Positions 17,592 to 26,145 of a stretch of DNA of 64,000 nt are shown here, piece after piece. Made by a program: the position numbers and the translations under genes. Source of the stretch: an uncultured Paracoccaceae bacterium (GTDB lineage: Bacteria > Pseudomonadota > Alphaproteobacteria > Rhodobacterales > Rhodobacteraceae); assembly GCA_947494445.1 (NCBI GenBank), contig CANLVD010000003.1, forward strand, positions 186,001-250,000. Direction: 5' to 3'. The notes under the pieces are model-generated. The model was not told where the DNA came from. It did not search any database and saw only the letters and a list, made by a program, of their open reading frames with translations. Each line of letters begins with the position of its first letter. Position 1 is the stretch's first letter.

Positions 17592-18230
17592 TCAGCCGCG
17601 GGCCTTGCCCACCAGCTTCCAGATCATCGGGAAGATCATCGCTGCAACCGCCAGTTTCAGGATGTCACCGATGATGAAGGGTGTCAGGCCCCAGACCATG
17701 GTCTGCTCGAAAACGGAGGCGTAGGTGGCAGTATCAAAATAGCCGTTGGAGTTGATCCATGTTGCCAGCCACAGCAGGCCGGGAATGTAGATCAACGCAT
17801 TGCCCACGATCATGGCAACCGACATGGAAGCAACCGACCGGTCCCAGCCACGGCGGGCCAGAAGGCCGAGCGCGAAGGTTGCCAGCACATAGCCCAGCAG
17901 ATATCCGCCCGAGCCGCCCAGCATGTAGGCAATGCCGTTGTTTTCGGCACTGGAAGACGCGAAGACGTCAAAACCCATGGCGCCAATGGCCATATAGGCA
18001 ATGATCGTGCCCAGACCCAGACGCGGGCCATAGGCGGCCCCGATGGACAGGACCGCGAAAGTGCCAAGTGTTACAGGCACGGGCGATGGCCAGAGCGGCA
18101 CCCGGATCTTGGCGGCAATCGTCAGGACGGCAACGCCCACGATCAGCAGAATGGCGCGTTTGATCCAGAGACCATGGGCCTCGGTGGCCCAAAGACGCTC
18201 TGACAGCACGGAATGGGTGGCGGTGGACAT
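17592..18230 (-). CDS. bioY: Biotin transporter BioY (ECF substrate-binding S component)
   Basis: The 212-residue protein has about six membrane spans and BioY features: KIRVPLWPSPVPVTLGTFAV and GGSGGYLLGYVLA. It binds biotin in the membrane and transports it alone or with an ECF energy module; no bioM or bioN gene is adjacent. ATG 18230 follows CAGGAGCC on the minus strand; a longer in-frame start at 18293 is less likely. I saw no BioR-type operator upstream. Confidence 0.92.
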   Translation of the reverse strand: MSTATHSVLSERLWATEAHGLWIKRAILLIVGVAVLTIAAKIRVPLWPSPVPVTLGTFAVLSIGAAYGPRLGLGTIIAYMAIGAMGFDVFASSSAENNGIAYMLGGSGGYLLGYVLATFALGLLARRGWDRSVASMSVAMIVGNALIYIPGLLWLATWINSNGYFDTATYASVFEQTMVWGLTPFIIGDILKLAVAAMIFPMIWKLVGKARG

Positions 18231-18305
18231 GACAAGGCTCCTGTTTGCGCGACATGATTTCAAGTACATTTGCCATGGGCTGTGCCCGGTCACAAGGACA
18301 AAGCG

Positions 18306-18707
18306 CTATGGACGGCGGTAGTGGGTTGTCATGACATAGGATTTGCGTGGGCCCGAGACCGACCAGACAGACGACCAGTCGGGCCAGTTCGTGAAATCAT
18401 ACGAGACGTCATATTGATCGGGGTCGCAGAAATGCCCTGCTTTGGCGCTGTCGGTGATGATGTGGAACGGGCGGCCATCATCGAAGGCAATTGCGATGCC
18501 GTCGGGATCAGGTGACCAGAGGTATCGGCGGGTGGCCCGCATGCGTGCCGTGCCCATCTCAAGCGTGCCTGTCTCAAAATATTCGTGTGGCCCCGAGGAT
18601 CGGGTGATCCGGGCCTCCCCTTCAAAATGGCCGGTCTGCCCGGCACGGTGATCTGTGATGACGCGCGAGACGATCCAGCGCCCCTGAAATGCGGCAATGG
18701 GTTGCAA
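18306..18707 (-). CDS. DUF6314 family protein
   Basis: A soluble 133-residue protein with the FQGRWIVSRVI opening and the TRRYLWSPDPDGIAIAFDDG region of DUF6314, a lipocalin-like beta-barrel family of unknown function. The start is a TTG at 18707 preceded by the purine-rich GGGAGAGGGG; no ATG or GTG gives the family N-terminus. It is divergent from purB and lies upstream of bioY on the same strand with a 75-base gap. Confidence 0.7.
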   Translation of the reverse strand: MQPIAAFQGRWIVSRVITDHRAGQTGHFEGEARITRSSGPHEYFETGTLEMGTARMRATRRYLWSPDPDGIAIAFDDGRPFHIITDSAKAGHFCDPDQYDVSYDFTNWPDWSSVWSVSGPRKSYVMTTHYRRP

Positions 18708-18779
18708 GCCCCTCTCCCTTGTCCTTGGCCCCTGCCCGGTCTATCAGATCGCAGCATCGCGCAACAAGAAAGCAGTTTG

Positions 18780-20084
18780 ATGATCCCACGCTATTCCCGC
18801 CCTGATATGGTCGCCATCTGGTCGCCCGAGACGAAGTTCCGCATCTGGTACGAGATCGAGGCCCATGCCTGCGATGCGCAGGCTGATCTGGGTGTGATCC
18901 CGCGCGAAAGCGCCGAGGCTGTCTGGAAGGCCAAGGATGTCGAGTTCGATGTGGCCCGGATCGACGAGATTGAAGCCGTCACCAAGCATGACGTGATTGC
19001 GTTTCTGACCCATCTGGCCGAGATCATCGGCAATGAGGAAGCCCGGTTCGTGCATCAGGGCATGACATCGTCGGATGTGCTGGACACGACCTTCAATGTG
19101 CAGCTGGTGCGGGCCGCGGATATTCTGCTGGCCGATATGGACAAGTTGCTGGAGGCGATCAAACGCCGGGCCTATGAGCACAAGGACACGGTCTGCATCG
19201 GACGGTCCCACGGGATCCACGCCGAGCCTGTGACCTTCGGGCTGAAACTGGCACAGGCCTATGCAGAGATGGACCGGAACAGGACGCGCCTGCTCGCAGC
19301 ACGCGCTGAAATTGCCACCGGTGCGATCTCGGGCGCGGTGGGGACATTTGCCAATATTGACCCCGCTGTTGAGGCTCATGTCTGCGCCAAGCTGGGCCTG
19401 GAGCCCGAGCCCGTGTCGACCCAGGTGATCCCGCGGGACCGTCACGCGGCGTTTTTCGCGACCTTGGGCGTGATCGGCTCGTCCGTTGAGCGGATCGCGA
19501 CCGAAATCCGGCATTTGCAGCGCACGGAGGTGCTGGAGGCTGAGGAGTATTTCTCGCCCGGGCAGAAGGGCTCAAGCGCGATGCCGCACAAGCGCAATCC
19601 GGTGTTGACCGAAAACCTGACCGGGCTGGCGCGTCTGGTGCGCATGGCGGTGATCCCGGCGATGGAGAACGTGGCCCTGTGGCATGAGCGCGACATTTCG
19701 CATTCATCGGTTGAGCGCAACATCGGGCCGGACACGACAATCACGCTGGATTTCGCACTGGCGCGGCTGACGGGGGTGATCGACAAGCTGGTGGTTTATC
19801 CCGAGACCATGATCAACAACATGAACAAGTTTCGCGGTCTGGTGCATTCCCAGCGCGTGCTGCTGGCGCTGACGCAGGCCGGTGTCAGCCGTGAGGATGC
19901 CTATCGTCTGGTCCAGCGCAACGCAATGCGGGTCTGGGAGGAAGGCGCGGATTTCCTGACCGAACTCAAGGGCGATGCCGAAGTTACAGCCGCCCTGAGC
20001 GAAGCCGAGATCGAGGACAAGTTCGACCTTGGCTATCACACCAAGCATGTGGACACGATCTTTGCCCGGGTTTTCGACGCATGA
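18780..20084 (+). CDS. purB: Adenylosuccinate lyase
   Basis: The 434-residue protein opens MIPRYSRPDMVAIWSPETKF, the standard PurB start, and carries the fumarase/aspartase superfamily signature SSAMPHKRNP and the QGMTSSDVLDT segment. It catalyses two beta-eliminations releasing fumarate, from SAICAR in purine synthesis and from adenylosuccinate in AMP formation. The frame extends further upstream, but ATG 18780 gives the conserved N-terminus. Confidence 0.96.
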   Translation: MIPRYSRPDMVAIWSPETKFRIWYEIEAHACDAQADLGVIPRESAEAVWKAKDVEFDVARIDEIEAVTKHDVIAFLTHLAEIIGNEEARFVHQGMTSSDVLDTTFNVQLVRAADILLADMDKLLEAIKRRAYEHKDTVCIGRSHGIHAEPVTFGLKLAQAYAEMDRNRTRLLAARAEIATGAISGAVGTFANIDPAVEAHVCAKLGLEPEPVSTQVIPRDRHAAFFATLGVIGSSVERIATEIRHLQRTEVLEAEEYFSPGQKGSSAMPHKRNPVLTENLTGLARLVRMAVIPAMENVALWHERDISHSSVERNIGPDTTITLDFALARLTGVIDKLVVYPETMINNMNKFRGLVHSQRVLLALTQAGVSREDAYRLVQRNAMRVWEEGADFLTELKGDAEVTAALSEAEIEDKFDLGYHTKHVDTIFARVFDA

Positions 20085-20149
20085 TCGGCTGAAAAGCAAT
20101 CCGGTTGGTGTTTTGCTGCGTATCCTCTCAAAACAGGGAGGGTAACCCT

Positions 20150-20686
20150 ATGATGCGCGCGATTGCCGTCACACTGCTCATGCTTTCGGGGGCCATGCTT
20201 TCAGGGACATCTGCCCTGGCAGGCGAGCGGTTCGTCTTTCCGTCAATCGATGGCGGCGAGATCGATCTGGCTGAGTTCCGGGGCAAGCCGGTGCTGGTGG
20301 TCAATACAGCGTCGATGTGCGCGTTCACCAAGCAATATGATGCGTTGCAGGCGTTGCATGAGCGCTATCAGGACAGGGCTGTCGTGCTGGCCGTGCCGTC
20401 TGATGATTTTGGCGGGCAGGAATTTGGGTCGGAAGAAGAAGTTCAGGCGTTTTGTGAAGTGAACTTCGGGCTGACCCTGCCGATGACGGAGATCACGTCT
20501 GTGAAGGGTGGAGACCGGCATCCATTCTATGACTGGGCAGCCAAGCAGGATGTGACGCCGAACTGGAATTTCCACAAGATCCTGCTGGATGGGGATGGGC
20601 AGTTGGTGGCCGAGTTCGGCACCACCACCGGCCCCAATTCGCCCCGGGTGACCGGGGCGATTGATGCGCTGTTGGGTGCGTCCTAG
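20150..20686 (+). CDS. Glutathione peroxidase family protein, exported
   Basis: The 178-residue protein has a signal peptide (cleavage near ALA-G, residue 24) and the thioredoxin-fold peroxidase core. The peroxidatic cysteine is C57 in NTASMCAFT, the glutamine is in FGGQEFG (about Q90), and the tryptophan is in PNWNFHK (about W139). The residue after the cysteine is alanine where glycine is usual. It would reduce hydroperoxides in the periplasm, probably with thioredoxin-like rather than glutathione reductant. GGGAGGG precedes ATG 20150. Its stop overlaps the convergent haem peroxidase gene by four bases. Confidence 0.9.
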   Translation: MMRAIAVTLLMLSGAMLSGTSALAGERFVFPSIDGGEIDLAEFRGKPVLVVNTASMCAFTKQYDALQALHERYQDRAVVLAVPSDDFGGQEFGSEEEVQAFCEVNFGLTLPMTEITSVKGGDRHPFYDWAAKQDVTPNWNFHKILLDGDGQLVAEFGTTTGPNSPRVTGAIDALLGAS

Positions 20687-22248
20687 ATCACGATGTCGCC
20701 GCCCTTTACGGGCAGACCCGAGAGGCGAATGATCGAGGCCAGTGACCATGCCGGATCATCAACATTGTCGGTACCGTCTTTCAGAAGCGGGTCGTCAGAC
20801 GGTGACCAGCAGGGATCAAGATTGACCCATGAACAGGGATCGCCCTTCATAAGGCCAGCGAAAACCGCGCAGACGATGGTTGAGCCCAGACGCCCCAGCA
20901 TCTGACCGGAGTTTGAACCGGGCAGCGCCTCGGCCTCGCGCAGGATGTAGTACCACAGCGCATCGGGTTCATGCTCCTTCATCCTGACCTGCTTGATGCA
21001 GTATTTCTTCGCCAGTTCAGGCCCCGATGGCAGTCCGAGGCTGACCCCGCGCTTGAGGTTGCGGAAGGCCAGAATGTTGTTGGGCGAACCGGATGGGCCC
21101 TCATGCAGATGGCTGAGTGCATTTGCCAGTTTGGTGTCGATCTTGCGCGCCATTTGCGGGAACGGGCCGCCTGAACTGGTCATCTGAAGGAACCAGTCCC
21201 ACTGAATGACGTTTTCAGGCCGCATCGGGCGGAACCCGCGCAGATCATCGGGGCTGGCCGCACCGGTGTTGTCGAAGATCGGGGCGAAATCGCCAAAGCC
21301 GCGCACATCATTGTTGGTCTGATAGGCGTTGCGGACCATGGAATGGCCGAAGCGATAGGCCGCACCGGAAAACTCCACCGGCATGAACGGCTGATGCTTC
21401 CAGTTATAGACGTCCTTGAGGCCAAGATCCCAGCGCTTGCGCCCGTCGGCTGTATCGTTCAGCGCCATTGCAGCCTTGTAGACAGTGTCATTGGCGATGC
21501 GGCGGACATAGTCATTCCAGACCACATGCTGATAGAGCCAGGTGAGGGTACGGCGGGCCTGACGGAAGGCCTCTCCCCTGCCCTCACCCGTTGAGACATC
21601 AAGGCCGTATTCACTGACCGCGCGGTCCACGAGGGTGTTGTGGGCCAGCAAAAAAGCCAGTTGCAACTGGCTGACCATGGAATTCTCGTCATTGCGCATG
21701 TCGCCAATCAATGCCACCGATTTGGGCGGAGAGCCGGCCTGACCGGGCATGGTGTAGCGCGGCAGATCCGGCAGACTTGTGCCCTCGATCTGGCCAATGG
21801 CCATCTTGGCCTTGTTGTCGGGATCGTAGAGATATGGCTGATCGTCCGGTCCACGCCCATAGACGTTATCAAGGTCCAGACGTGGTGTGCGGAAGTTGTT
21901 CAGCCCGTTGGGATCAACTTGCCGTACCCCAAGTGGAGCGGGATCAAATGTGATGTCATGATCCACGAACTGCCCGAAGTAGGTGTAGCCCGCAGGCACA
22001 TTTGACGAAAACTCGGCCTCAAGCGCTGCGCGTTTCGTGCCGTCAGTGGCCAGATCCTCGGGCGCTTCACCGGGCGCTTCGACCATGTGCTTGTTCGCAA
22101 AATCAATGAAATGCTCATCAAGCTTGTGATCGGGAATGCCCTTGGGGCGCCAACCCGGTAATGTCGGGCAAATTCGACCAAACGGCCCCTGATAGAGCTT
22201 GGAGTGCGGCGCAACAGCCGTGAGCTTGTTACCGGATGCATGTGACAT
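20683..22248 (-). CDS. Animal-type haem peroxidase family protein
   Basis: The 521-residue protein contains the distal histidine motif GQFVDHDITF near residue 90 and a proximal histidine candidate in YRFGHSMVRN near residue 300, the hallmarks of the myeloperoxidase/cyclooxygenase superfamily as found in bacteria. No signal peptide is visible, so location is uncertain. It would oxidise substrates using hydrogen peroxide. GGGGAG precedes ATG 22248. It is convergent with the glutathione peroxidase gene, forming a peroxide-handling pair. Confidence 0.88.
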   Translation of the reverse strand: MSHASGNKLTAVAPHSKLYQGPFGRICPTLPGWRPKGIPDHKLDEHFIDFANKHMVEAPGEAPEDLATDGTKRAALEAEFSSNVPAGYTYFGQFVDHDITFDPAPLGVRQVDPNGLNNFRTPRLDLDNVYGRGPDDQPYLYDPDNKAKMAIGQIEGTSLPDLPRYTMPGQAGSPPKSVALIGDMRNDENSMVSQLQLAFLLAHNTLVDRAVSEYGLDVSTGEGRGEAFRQARRTLTWLYQHVVWNDYVRRIANDTVYKAAMALNDTADGRKRWDLGLKDVYNWKHQPFMPVEFSGAAYRFGHSMVRNAYQTNNDVRGFGDFAPIFDNTGAASPDDLRGFRPMRPENVIQWDWFLQMTSSGGPFPQMARKIDTKLANALSHLHEGPSGSPNNILAFRNLKRGVSLGLPSGPELAKKYCIKQVRMKEHEPDALWYYILREAEALPGSNSGQMLGRLGSTIVCAVFAGLMKGDPCSWVNLDPCWSPSDDPLLKDGTDNVDDPAWSLASIIRLSGLPVKGGDIVI

Positions 22249-22377
22249 GAGATGCTCCCCTCAAAAGGATTTCGTGAAATGAGGGAACTATGCTTGTGTA
22301 TAGGAACAAGTGCAGTGACAAACCGCACGTGCCCCATGCTGAGGCCTTGCGGTGACCATCAATGGGGGTTTGGGCAA

Positions 22378-22998
22378 ATGAAATTTCTTATGATCGCGGC
22401 GTGTCTTGCGCTGGCCACCGGTGCCGGGGCGCAAACCGGGCCGAAGCTTGCCAACGGGCAGGAGACAGCGGCAAACACCCCAACCGAGGCGGTGATTGTC
22501 GATCAGATGCTGTCGTTTCGGGCACGCACTCAAGGCAGGTTTCGCGGCACAGGCATCACTTTGATCCCCGGGGAGAACCGGCAGGAACTGGTCTGGACCC
22601 ATCAGGCGATTGATGCCAAGCGCGAAAACATAACGTTGCGTATGACGTCATCTGGTCGGCGGCTGATCAATGGGTCGCGAAAGATCATTTTGACAGCACC
22701 GATCATCGGAGACCCGATTGCTGTGGCCATGTTCGAGACCTGTCGCGATGTTTTGCTGCAAGGCACCAGCGCAGAGGTGTCGCGCGCGCGCTTCATCCCC
22801 GATCAGCCGGGAAGTTTCGACAATACAAGACAGGGATTTCCAAAGGTTCAGATCGTCATTACGGCGGCTGAGGGGCGGCGTATGGCAGAGCCGTTTCGCC
22901 GCCCGCAGAAATCTCACCTTCTGTCCGAACCCATCGTGATCGCATTGGATGACGATGGGATCGGCAAGGTTTCCTGCGAAATGATCGCGGAGTTCTGA
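22378..22998 (+). CDS. Hypothetical exported protein
   Basis: A 206-residue product with a clear signal peptide (MKFLMIAACLALATGAGA, then Q). The mature part has two cysteines (FETCRDV and KVSCEM) that could form a disulfide. I do not recognise the domain. ATG 22378 is chosen because it starts the signal peptide; an in-frame ATG at 22252 would add an implausible leader. It is divergent from the haem peroxidase gene. Confidence 0.65.
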   Translation: MKFLMIAACLALATGAGAQTGPKLANGQETAANTPTEAVIVDQMLSFRARTQGRFRGTGITLIPGENRQELVWTHQAIDAKRENITLRMTSSGRRLINGSRKIILTAPIIGDPIAVAMFETCRDVLLQGTSAEVSRARFIPDQPGSFDNTRQGFPKVQIVITAAEGRRMAEPFRRPQKSHLLSEPIVIALDDDGIGKVSCEMIAEF

Positions 22999-23012
22999 GG
23001 CCCCTGAGGGCT

Positions 23013-23330
23013 TCAGTCCACTTCTGACATGACCTGGGCTTTCGCCTCGGTCATCAGCTCGGCCATTTTGGCGCGGATCGTGGTTTCATCGGCTTTGTCG
23101 CCAAGATCGCCCGAGACCTTGCGGTAGACGTCATCGTCGCCGGCTTCTTCGAAATCGGACTTGATGACTTCCTTGGCGTATGCTGCGGCGTCATCGCCGG
23201 ATTTGCCCATCAGTTCAGCGGCCCAGAGCCCCAAAAGCTTGTTGCGCCGGGCCTCTGCCTTGAACTGCATCTCCGCATCATGTGCGTATTTCTTTTCAAA
23301 GGCGTCCTGACGTTCGTCAAAGGTGCTCAT
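23013..23330 (-). CDS. DUF1476 protein, ATP synthase zeta (inhibitor) subunit
   Basis: The 105-residue, highly charged, alpha-helical protein opens MSTFDERQDAFEKKYAHD, which matches the zeta subunit of the Paracoccus F1-ATPase (DUF1476). Its N-terminus inserts into F1 and blocks ATP hydrolysis. It stands alone, away from the atp operon, as is usual in this lineage. Confidence 0.93.
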   Translation of the reverse strand: MSTFDERQDAFEKKYAHDAEMQFKAEARRNKLLGLWAAELMGKSGDDAAAYAKEVIKSDFEEAGDDDVYRKVSGDLGDKADETTIRAKMAELMTEAKAQVMSEVD

Positions 23331-23418
23331 TCACAAGTCTCCTGCATTCATAAGCATTGGTTAGTGTACAGGTAACCACCTCAAAGAGGTCAGACAAGGA
23401 CATTACTGCAATTAAGGG

Positions 23419-24243
23419 TCACAGCCAATCGGTCAAACTGTTCCAAGTTTCAAAGTCGGCTTTGCTGGATCCACTATCAATCCGCCGATCAAGCGTCTTT
23501 AGCGTTTCGTCGACAATCTGTGAAACTGTGGGAGACGAGCGTGGCGGTCGGGAAGACGTAAATGATCCCGGAAACGGCGTTTCAAACCTTTTTGCAAAAA
23601 CCAAACCTATTTGGCCTGACGGCCCACGGTTGAAACCAGCTACGTTGAAAGTCTTACGGTAAAGCGTTCTGGATTTAATGAAAGATGCCGGACCGTAGTC
23701 CGCTGATCTTTCAACAAAAGAAAAATGAAGTGCCACAGGCATTCTTTCGGCCACGCTTTTCAATCGCGATCTGAGTTGGAAGCCTGTTGGCAATGCTGTC
23801 CTGACGGCCGTTTGTCCAGCGCGCCAAGTAGCCTGAGCTCCGTAGCGGTTCAGTTGATCGGAGATGGTTATGTTCAGTTTGCCGTTTATGAAAAGTGGAG
23901 CAACCGAAGTTGCTAGCCTGTTAATAACGTCTTCCGGCGTTTTTGGATTTCCAAGAACTTCAAGTCGTACCGACCAATCCTCGTCCGCCCCGAGTTGGCG
24001 CAGACTTTTGACAGATGCATTTGGATGAAAGGCGACCCGCCGCCGAATGCCCTTGTTCCGATTGAGTGAAAGTTGGTCTAGCACATCAGGGGAAGTGTCT
24101 AAATTGGAGACCGCCTCGCGCGCTCCAGAGTAGGTGTCTATCGGTGTTGCTCCGCTGCAGCCGGAAAGGAACGGGCTGATCAGGCCAAGTGCCATCCCGC
24201 TTAAAAGCGTCTGACGACGGTTGAAGTTTCGGTTAATAGTCAA
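23419..24243 (-). CDS. Lipoprotein with variant leucine-rich (LRV)/HEAT-like repeats
   Basis: The 274-residue product starts with a twin-arginine motif (NRRQTLLSG) and a lipobox (LSGC, C29), suggesting Tat-exported lipoprotein. Residues 50-105 contain two tandem repeats of the LRV type: RRVAFHPNASVKSLRQLG and VRLEVLGNPKTPEDVINRL. The C-terminal half is not recognised. The start is a TTG at 24243, seven bases after a strong GAGGAGG site. Codon use appears less GC-rich than the core genes on either side (zeta subunit and purC), which could mean recent acquisition. Confidence 0.65.
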   Translation of the reverse strand: MTINRNFNRRQTLLSGMALGLISPFLSGCSGATPIDTYSGAREAVSNLDTSPDVLDQLSLNRNKGIRRRVAFHPNASVKSLRQLGADEDWSVRLEVLGNPKTPEDVINRLATSVAPLFINGKLNITISDQLNRYGAQATWRAGQTAVRTALPTGFQLRSRLKSVAERMPVALHFSFVERSADYGPASFIKSRTLYRKTFNVAGFNRGPSGQIGLVFAKRFETPFPGSFTSSRPPRSSPTVSQIVDETLKTLDRRIDSGSSKADFETWNSLTDWL

Positions 24244-24321
24244 GCTGAGCCCTCCTCAACATTTCCGGATACCAAAATCTTGAGCAACATGAGTTCTTGT
24301 AGAAAGCCACTCTAACCGATT

Positions 24322-24338
24322 TTCTCGAAACTCGAGAA
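24322..24338. promoter_or_regulatory. Palindrome adjoining the purC promoter, candidate operator
   Basis: A perfect 7-bp inverted repeat, TTCTCGA / TCGAGAA, with a three-base spacer ends three bases before the putative -35 of purC. It could be an operator for purC or for the divergent lipoprotein gene. No T-run follows, so it is unlikely to be a terminator. Confidence 0.4.
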
Positions 24339-24341
24339 TCC

Positions 24342-24370
24342 TTGCCCCTTCCCCGTGATTTGCCTATAGA
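24342..24370 (+). promoter_or_regulatory. Candidate sigma-70 promoter of purCSQ
   Basis: TTGCCC (24342-24347) and TATAGA (24365-24370) are separated by 17 bases and lie 45 bases before the purC start. Motif match only. Confidence 0.5.
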
Positions 24371-24414
24371 CGCCCCCAGGCGCTGAAGCGCTTTCCCGGG
24401 ACAGGAGCAGGTAT

Positions 24415-25176
24415 ATGGCACGGCGCAGAATGGTCTATGAAGGCAAGGCCAAGATCCTTTATGAGGGCCCTGAGCCGGACACTCTGATCCAGTATTTCAA
24501 GGATGACGCGACAGCCTTCAACGCCGAGAAGCGCGACGTGATCGAAGGAAAGGGCGTGTTGAACAATCGCCTGTCGGAATACTTCATGACCGGCCTCAAC
24601 GGCATAGGCGTGCCGACCCATTTCATCAAGCGGGTGAACATGCGCGAGCAGCTGATCCGGGCGGTTGAGATCATCCCGCTTGAGGTCGTCGTGCGCAATG
24701 TTGCGGCAGGCTCGATGTCCAAGAGGCTTGGCATTGACGAGGGGACTGCCCTGCCCCGTCCGATCATTGAATTCTACTACAAGGACGATGCACTGGGCGA
24801 CCCTCTGGTCACCGAGGAGCACATCATTGCCTTCAACTGGGCCACCCAGCAGGACATCGACGACATGATTGCGCTGGCCTTGCGGGTCAATGACTACATG
24901 TCGGGTCTGATGTATGGCGTCGGCATCAAGCTGGTCGATTTCAAGATCGAAATCGGTCGGATTTTCGAAGGTGATTACCAGCGTCTGATCGTGGCCGATG
25001 AAATCTCGCCCGACAGTTGCCGGCTGTGGGATATCGAGAGCGGCAAGAAGCTGGACAAGGATGTGTTCCGGCAGGATCTGGGCAGTCTTGCGGATGCCTA
25101 TACGGAGGTGGCCAAGCGTCTTGGCGTGATGCCGCGGGTTGGAAATGTGGCCACGGGCCCAAAACTGGTGAACTGA
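24415..25176 (+). CDS. purC: Phosphoribosylaminoimidazole-succinocarboxamide synthase (SAICAR synthase)
   Basis: The 253-residue enzyme opens [20 protein letters not shown] and contains the conserved blocks [13 protein letters not shown] and [10 protein letters not shown]. It condenses CAIR with aspartate using ATP in purine synthesis. AGGAG precedes ATG 24415. It is followed after one base by purS and then purQ, so the three are one operon. Confidence 0.96.
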   Translation: MARRRMVYEGKAKILYEGPEPDTLIQYFKDDATAFNAEKRDVIEGKGVLNNRLSEYFMTGLNGIGVPTHFIKRVNMREQLIRAVEIIPLEVVVRNVAAGSMSKRLGIDEGTALPRPIIEFYYKDDALGDPLVTEEHIIAFNWATQQDIDDMIALALRVNDYMSGLMYGVGIKLVDFKIEIGRIFEGDYQRLIVADEISPDSCRLWDIESGKKLDKDVFRQDLGSLADAYTEVAKRLGVMPRVGNVATGPKLVN

Positions 25177-25177
25177 G

Positions 25178-25417
25178 ATGAAAGCACGTGTTTTTGTAAC
25201 CCTGAAACCCGGTGTTCTGGACCCTCAGGGGGAAGCAGTGCATCACGCGCTCGGCTCACTGGGGTTCGAGGGTGTGGGCGGTGTTCGGCAGGGCAAGGTG
25301 ATCGAGCTGGACCTGAGCGAGACTGACGAGGCCACAGCCAAGGCGCAGGTCGAGCAGATGTGCGAGAAGCTTCTGGCCAACACGGTCATCGAAAACTACG
25401 CGATCGAGCTGTCCTGA
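25178..25417 (+). CDS. purS: FGAM synthase subunit PurS
   Basis: The 79-residue protein [18 protein letters not shown] is the small bridging subunit of the three-part formylglycinamidine ribonucleotide synthase (PurS-PurQ-PurL). It starts one base after purC, and its TGA overlaps the ATG of purQ, so translation is coupled. Confidence 0.95.
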   Translation: MKARVFVTLKPGVLDPQGEAVHHALGSLGFEGVGGVRQGKVIELDLSETDEATAKAQVEQMCEKLLANTVIENYAIELS

Positions 25418-26088
25418 TGCGGGCGGCGGTCATTGTCTTTCCCGGATCGAATTGTGATCGGGATCTTGCGGTCGCACTTGAGGCTGCCACAGGCCTTGAG
25501 ACGCAGATGGTCTGGCACAAGGATGCCACGCTGCCCGACGGCCTTGACCTGATTGCCATTCCGGGTGGATTTTCCTTTGGGGATTACCTGCGCAGCGGGG
25601 CGATTGCCGCGCGCTCTCCGATCATGCGGGCGGTTGTGGATTTTGCCGCGCGTGGCGGCCCGGTGCTGGGGATCTGCAACGGGTTTCAGGTGCTGATCGA
25701 GGCAGGGCTTCTGCCCGGTGCCCTGATGCGCAATGCCGGGCTGAAATTTGTCTGCCGCGACGTGCATCTGACCGTCGAGACCAACCAGAGCCTGTTCACC
25801 AACGGCCTGAGCAAAGGCGATGTGCTGCGCGTGCCTGTGGCCCATCATGACGGTAATTTCGTGGCCCCTGACGCGCTGGTAAAGTCATTGCGCGACAGCG
25901 ACAGGATTGCCTTTACCTATCAGGACAATCCCAACGGCTCGGTTGCCGATATTGCAGGCATTCTGTCTGAGAACCGTCGGGTGCTGGGCATGATGCCCCA
26001 TCCTGAACGCCTGTGTGATCCGGCCCATGGCGGGCAGGATGGCAAACGCCTGTTTGATGCGATGGTCGGCAGTTTGCAGGCGGTTTGA
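25417..26088 (+). CDS. purQ: FGAM synthase glutaminase subunit PurQ
   Basis: A class I glutamine amidotransferase of 223 residues: nucleophile C87 in [11 protein letters not shown], oxyanion region [10 protein letters not shown], and the catalytic His-Glu pair in MMPHPER. It supplies ammonia to PurL. The ATG overlaps the purS stop (TGATG). purL is not visible within the window. Confidence 0.95.
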   Translation: MRAAVIVFPGSNCDRDLAVALEAATGLETQMVWHKDATLPDGLDLIAIPGGFSFGDYLRSGAIAARSPIMRAVVDFAARGGPVLGICNGFQVLIEAGLLPGALMRNAGLKFVCRDVHLTVETNQSLFTNGLSKGDVLRVPVAHHDGNFVAPDALVKSLRDSDRIAFTYQDNPNGSVADIAGILSENRRVLGMMPHPERLCDPAHGGQDGKRLFDAMVGSLQAV

Positions 26089-26145
26089 CGCCGAACGGCC
26101 ATCAGCCTTCTTGAGCCTTTGGGTTCAGGCGATTAGCTTGAAGGA

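Noticed and set aside
17580-18203. 207-codon plus-strand frame opposite bioY
   Set aside because: The frame is rich in polar residues from antisense reading of membrane codons; bioY is convincing.
24322-24338. Palindrome as a terminator
   Set aside because: No T-run and only 7-bp arms; it lies beside a promoter, so operator is more likely.
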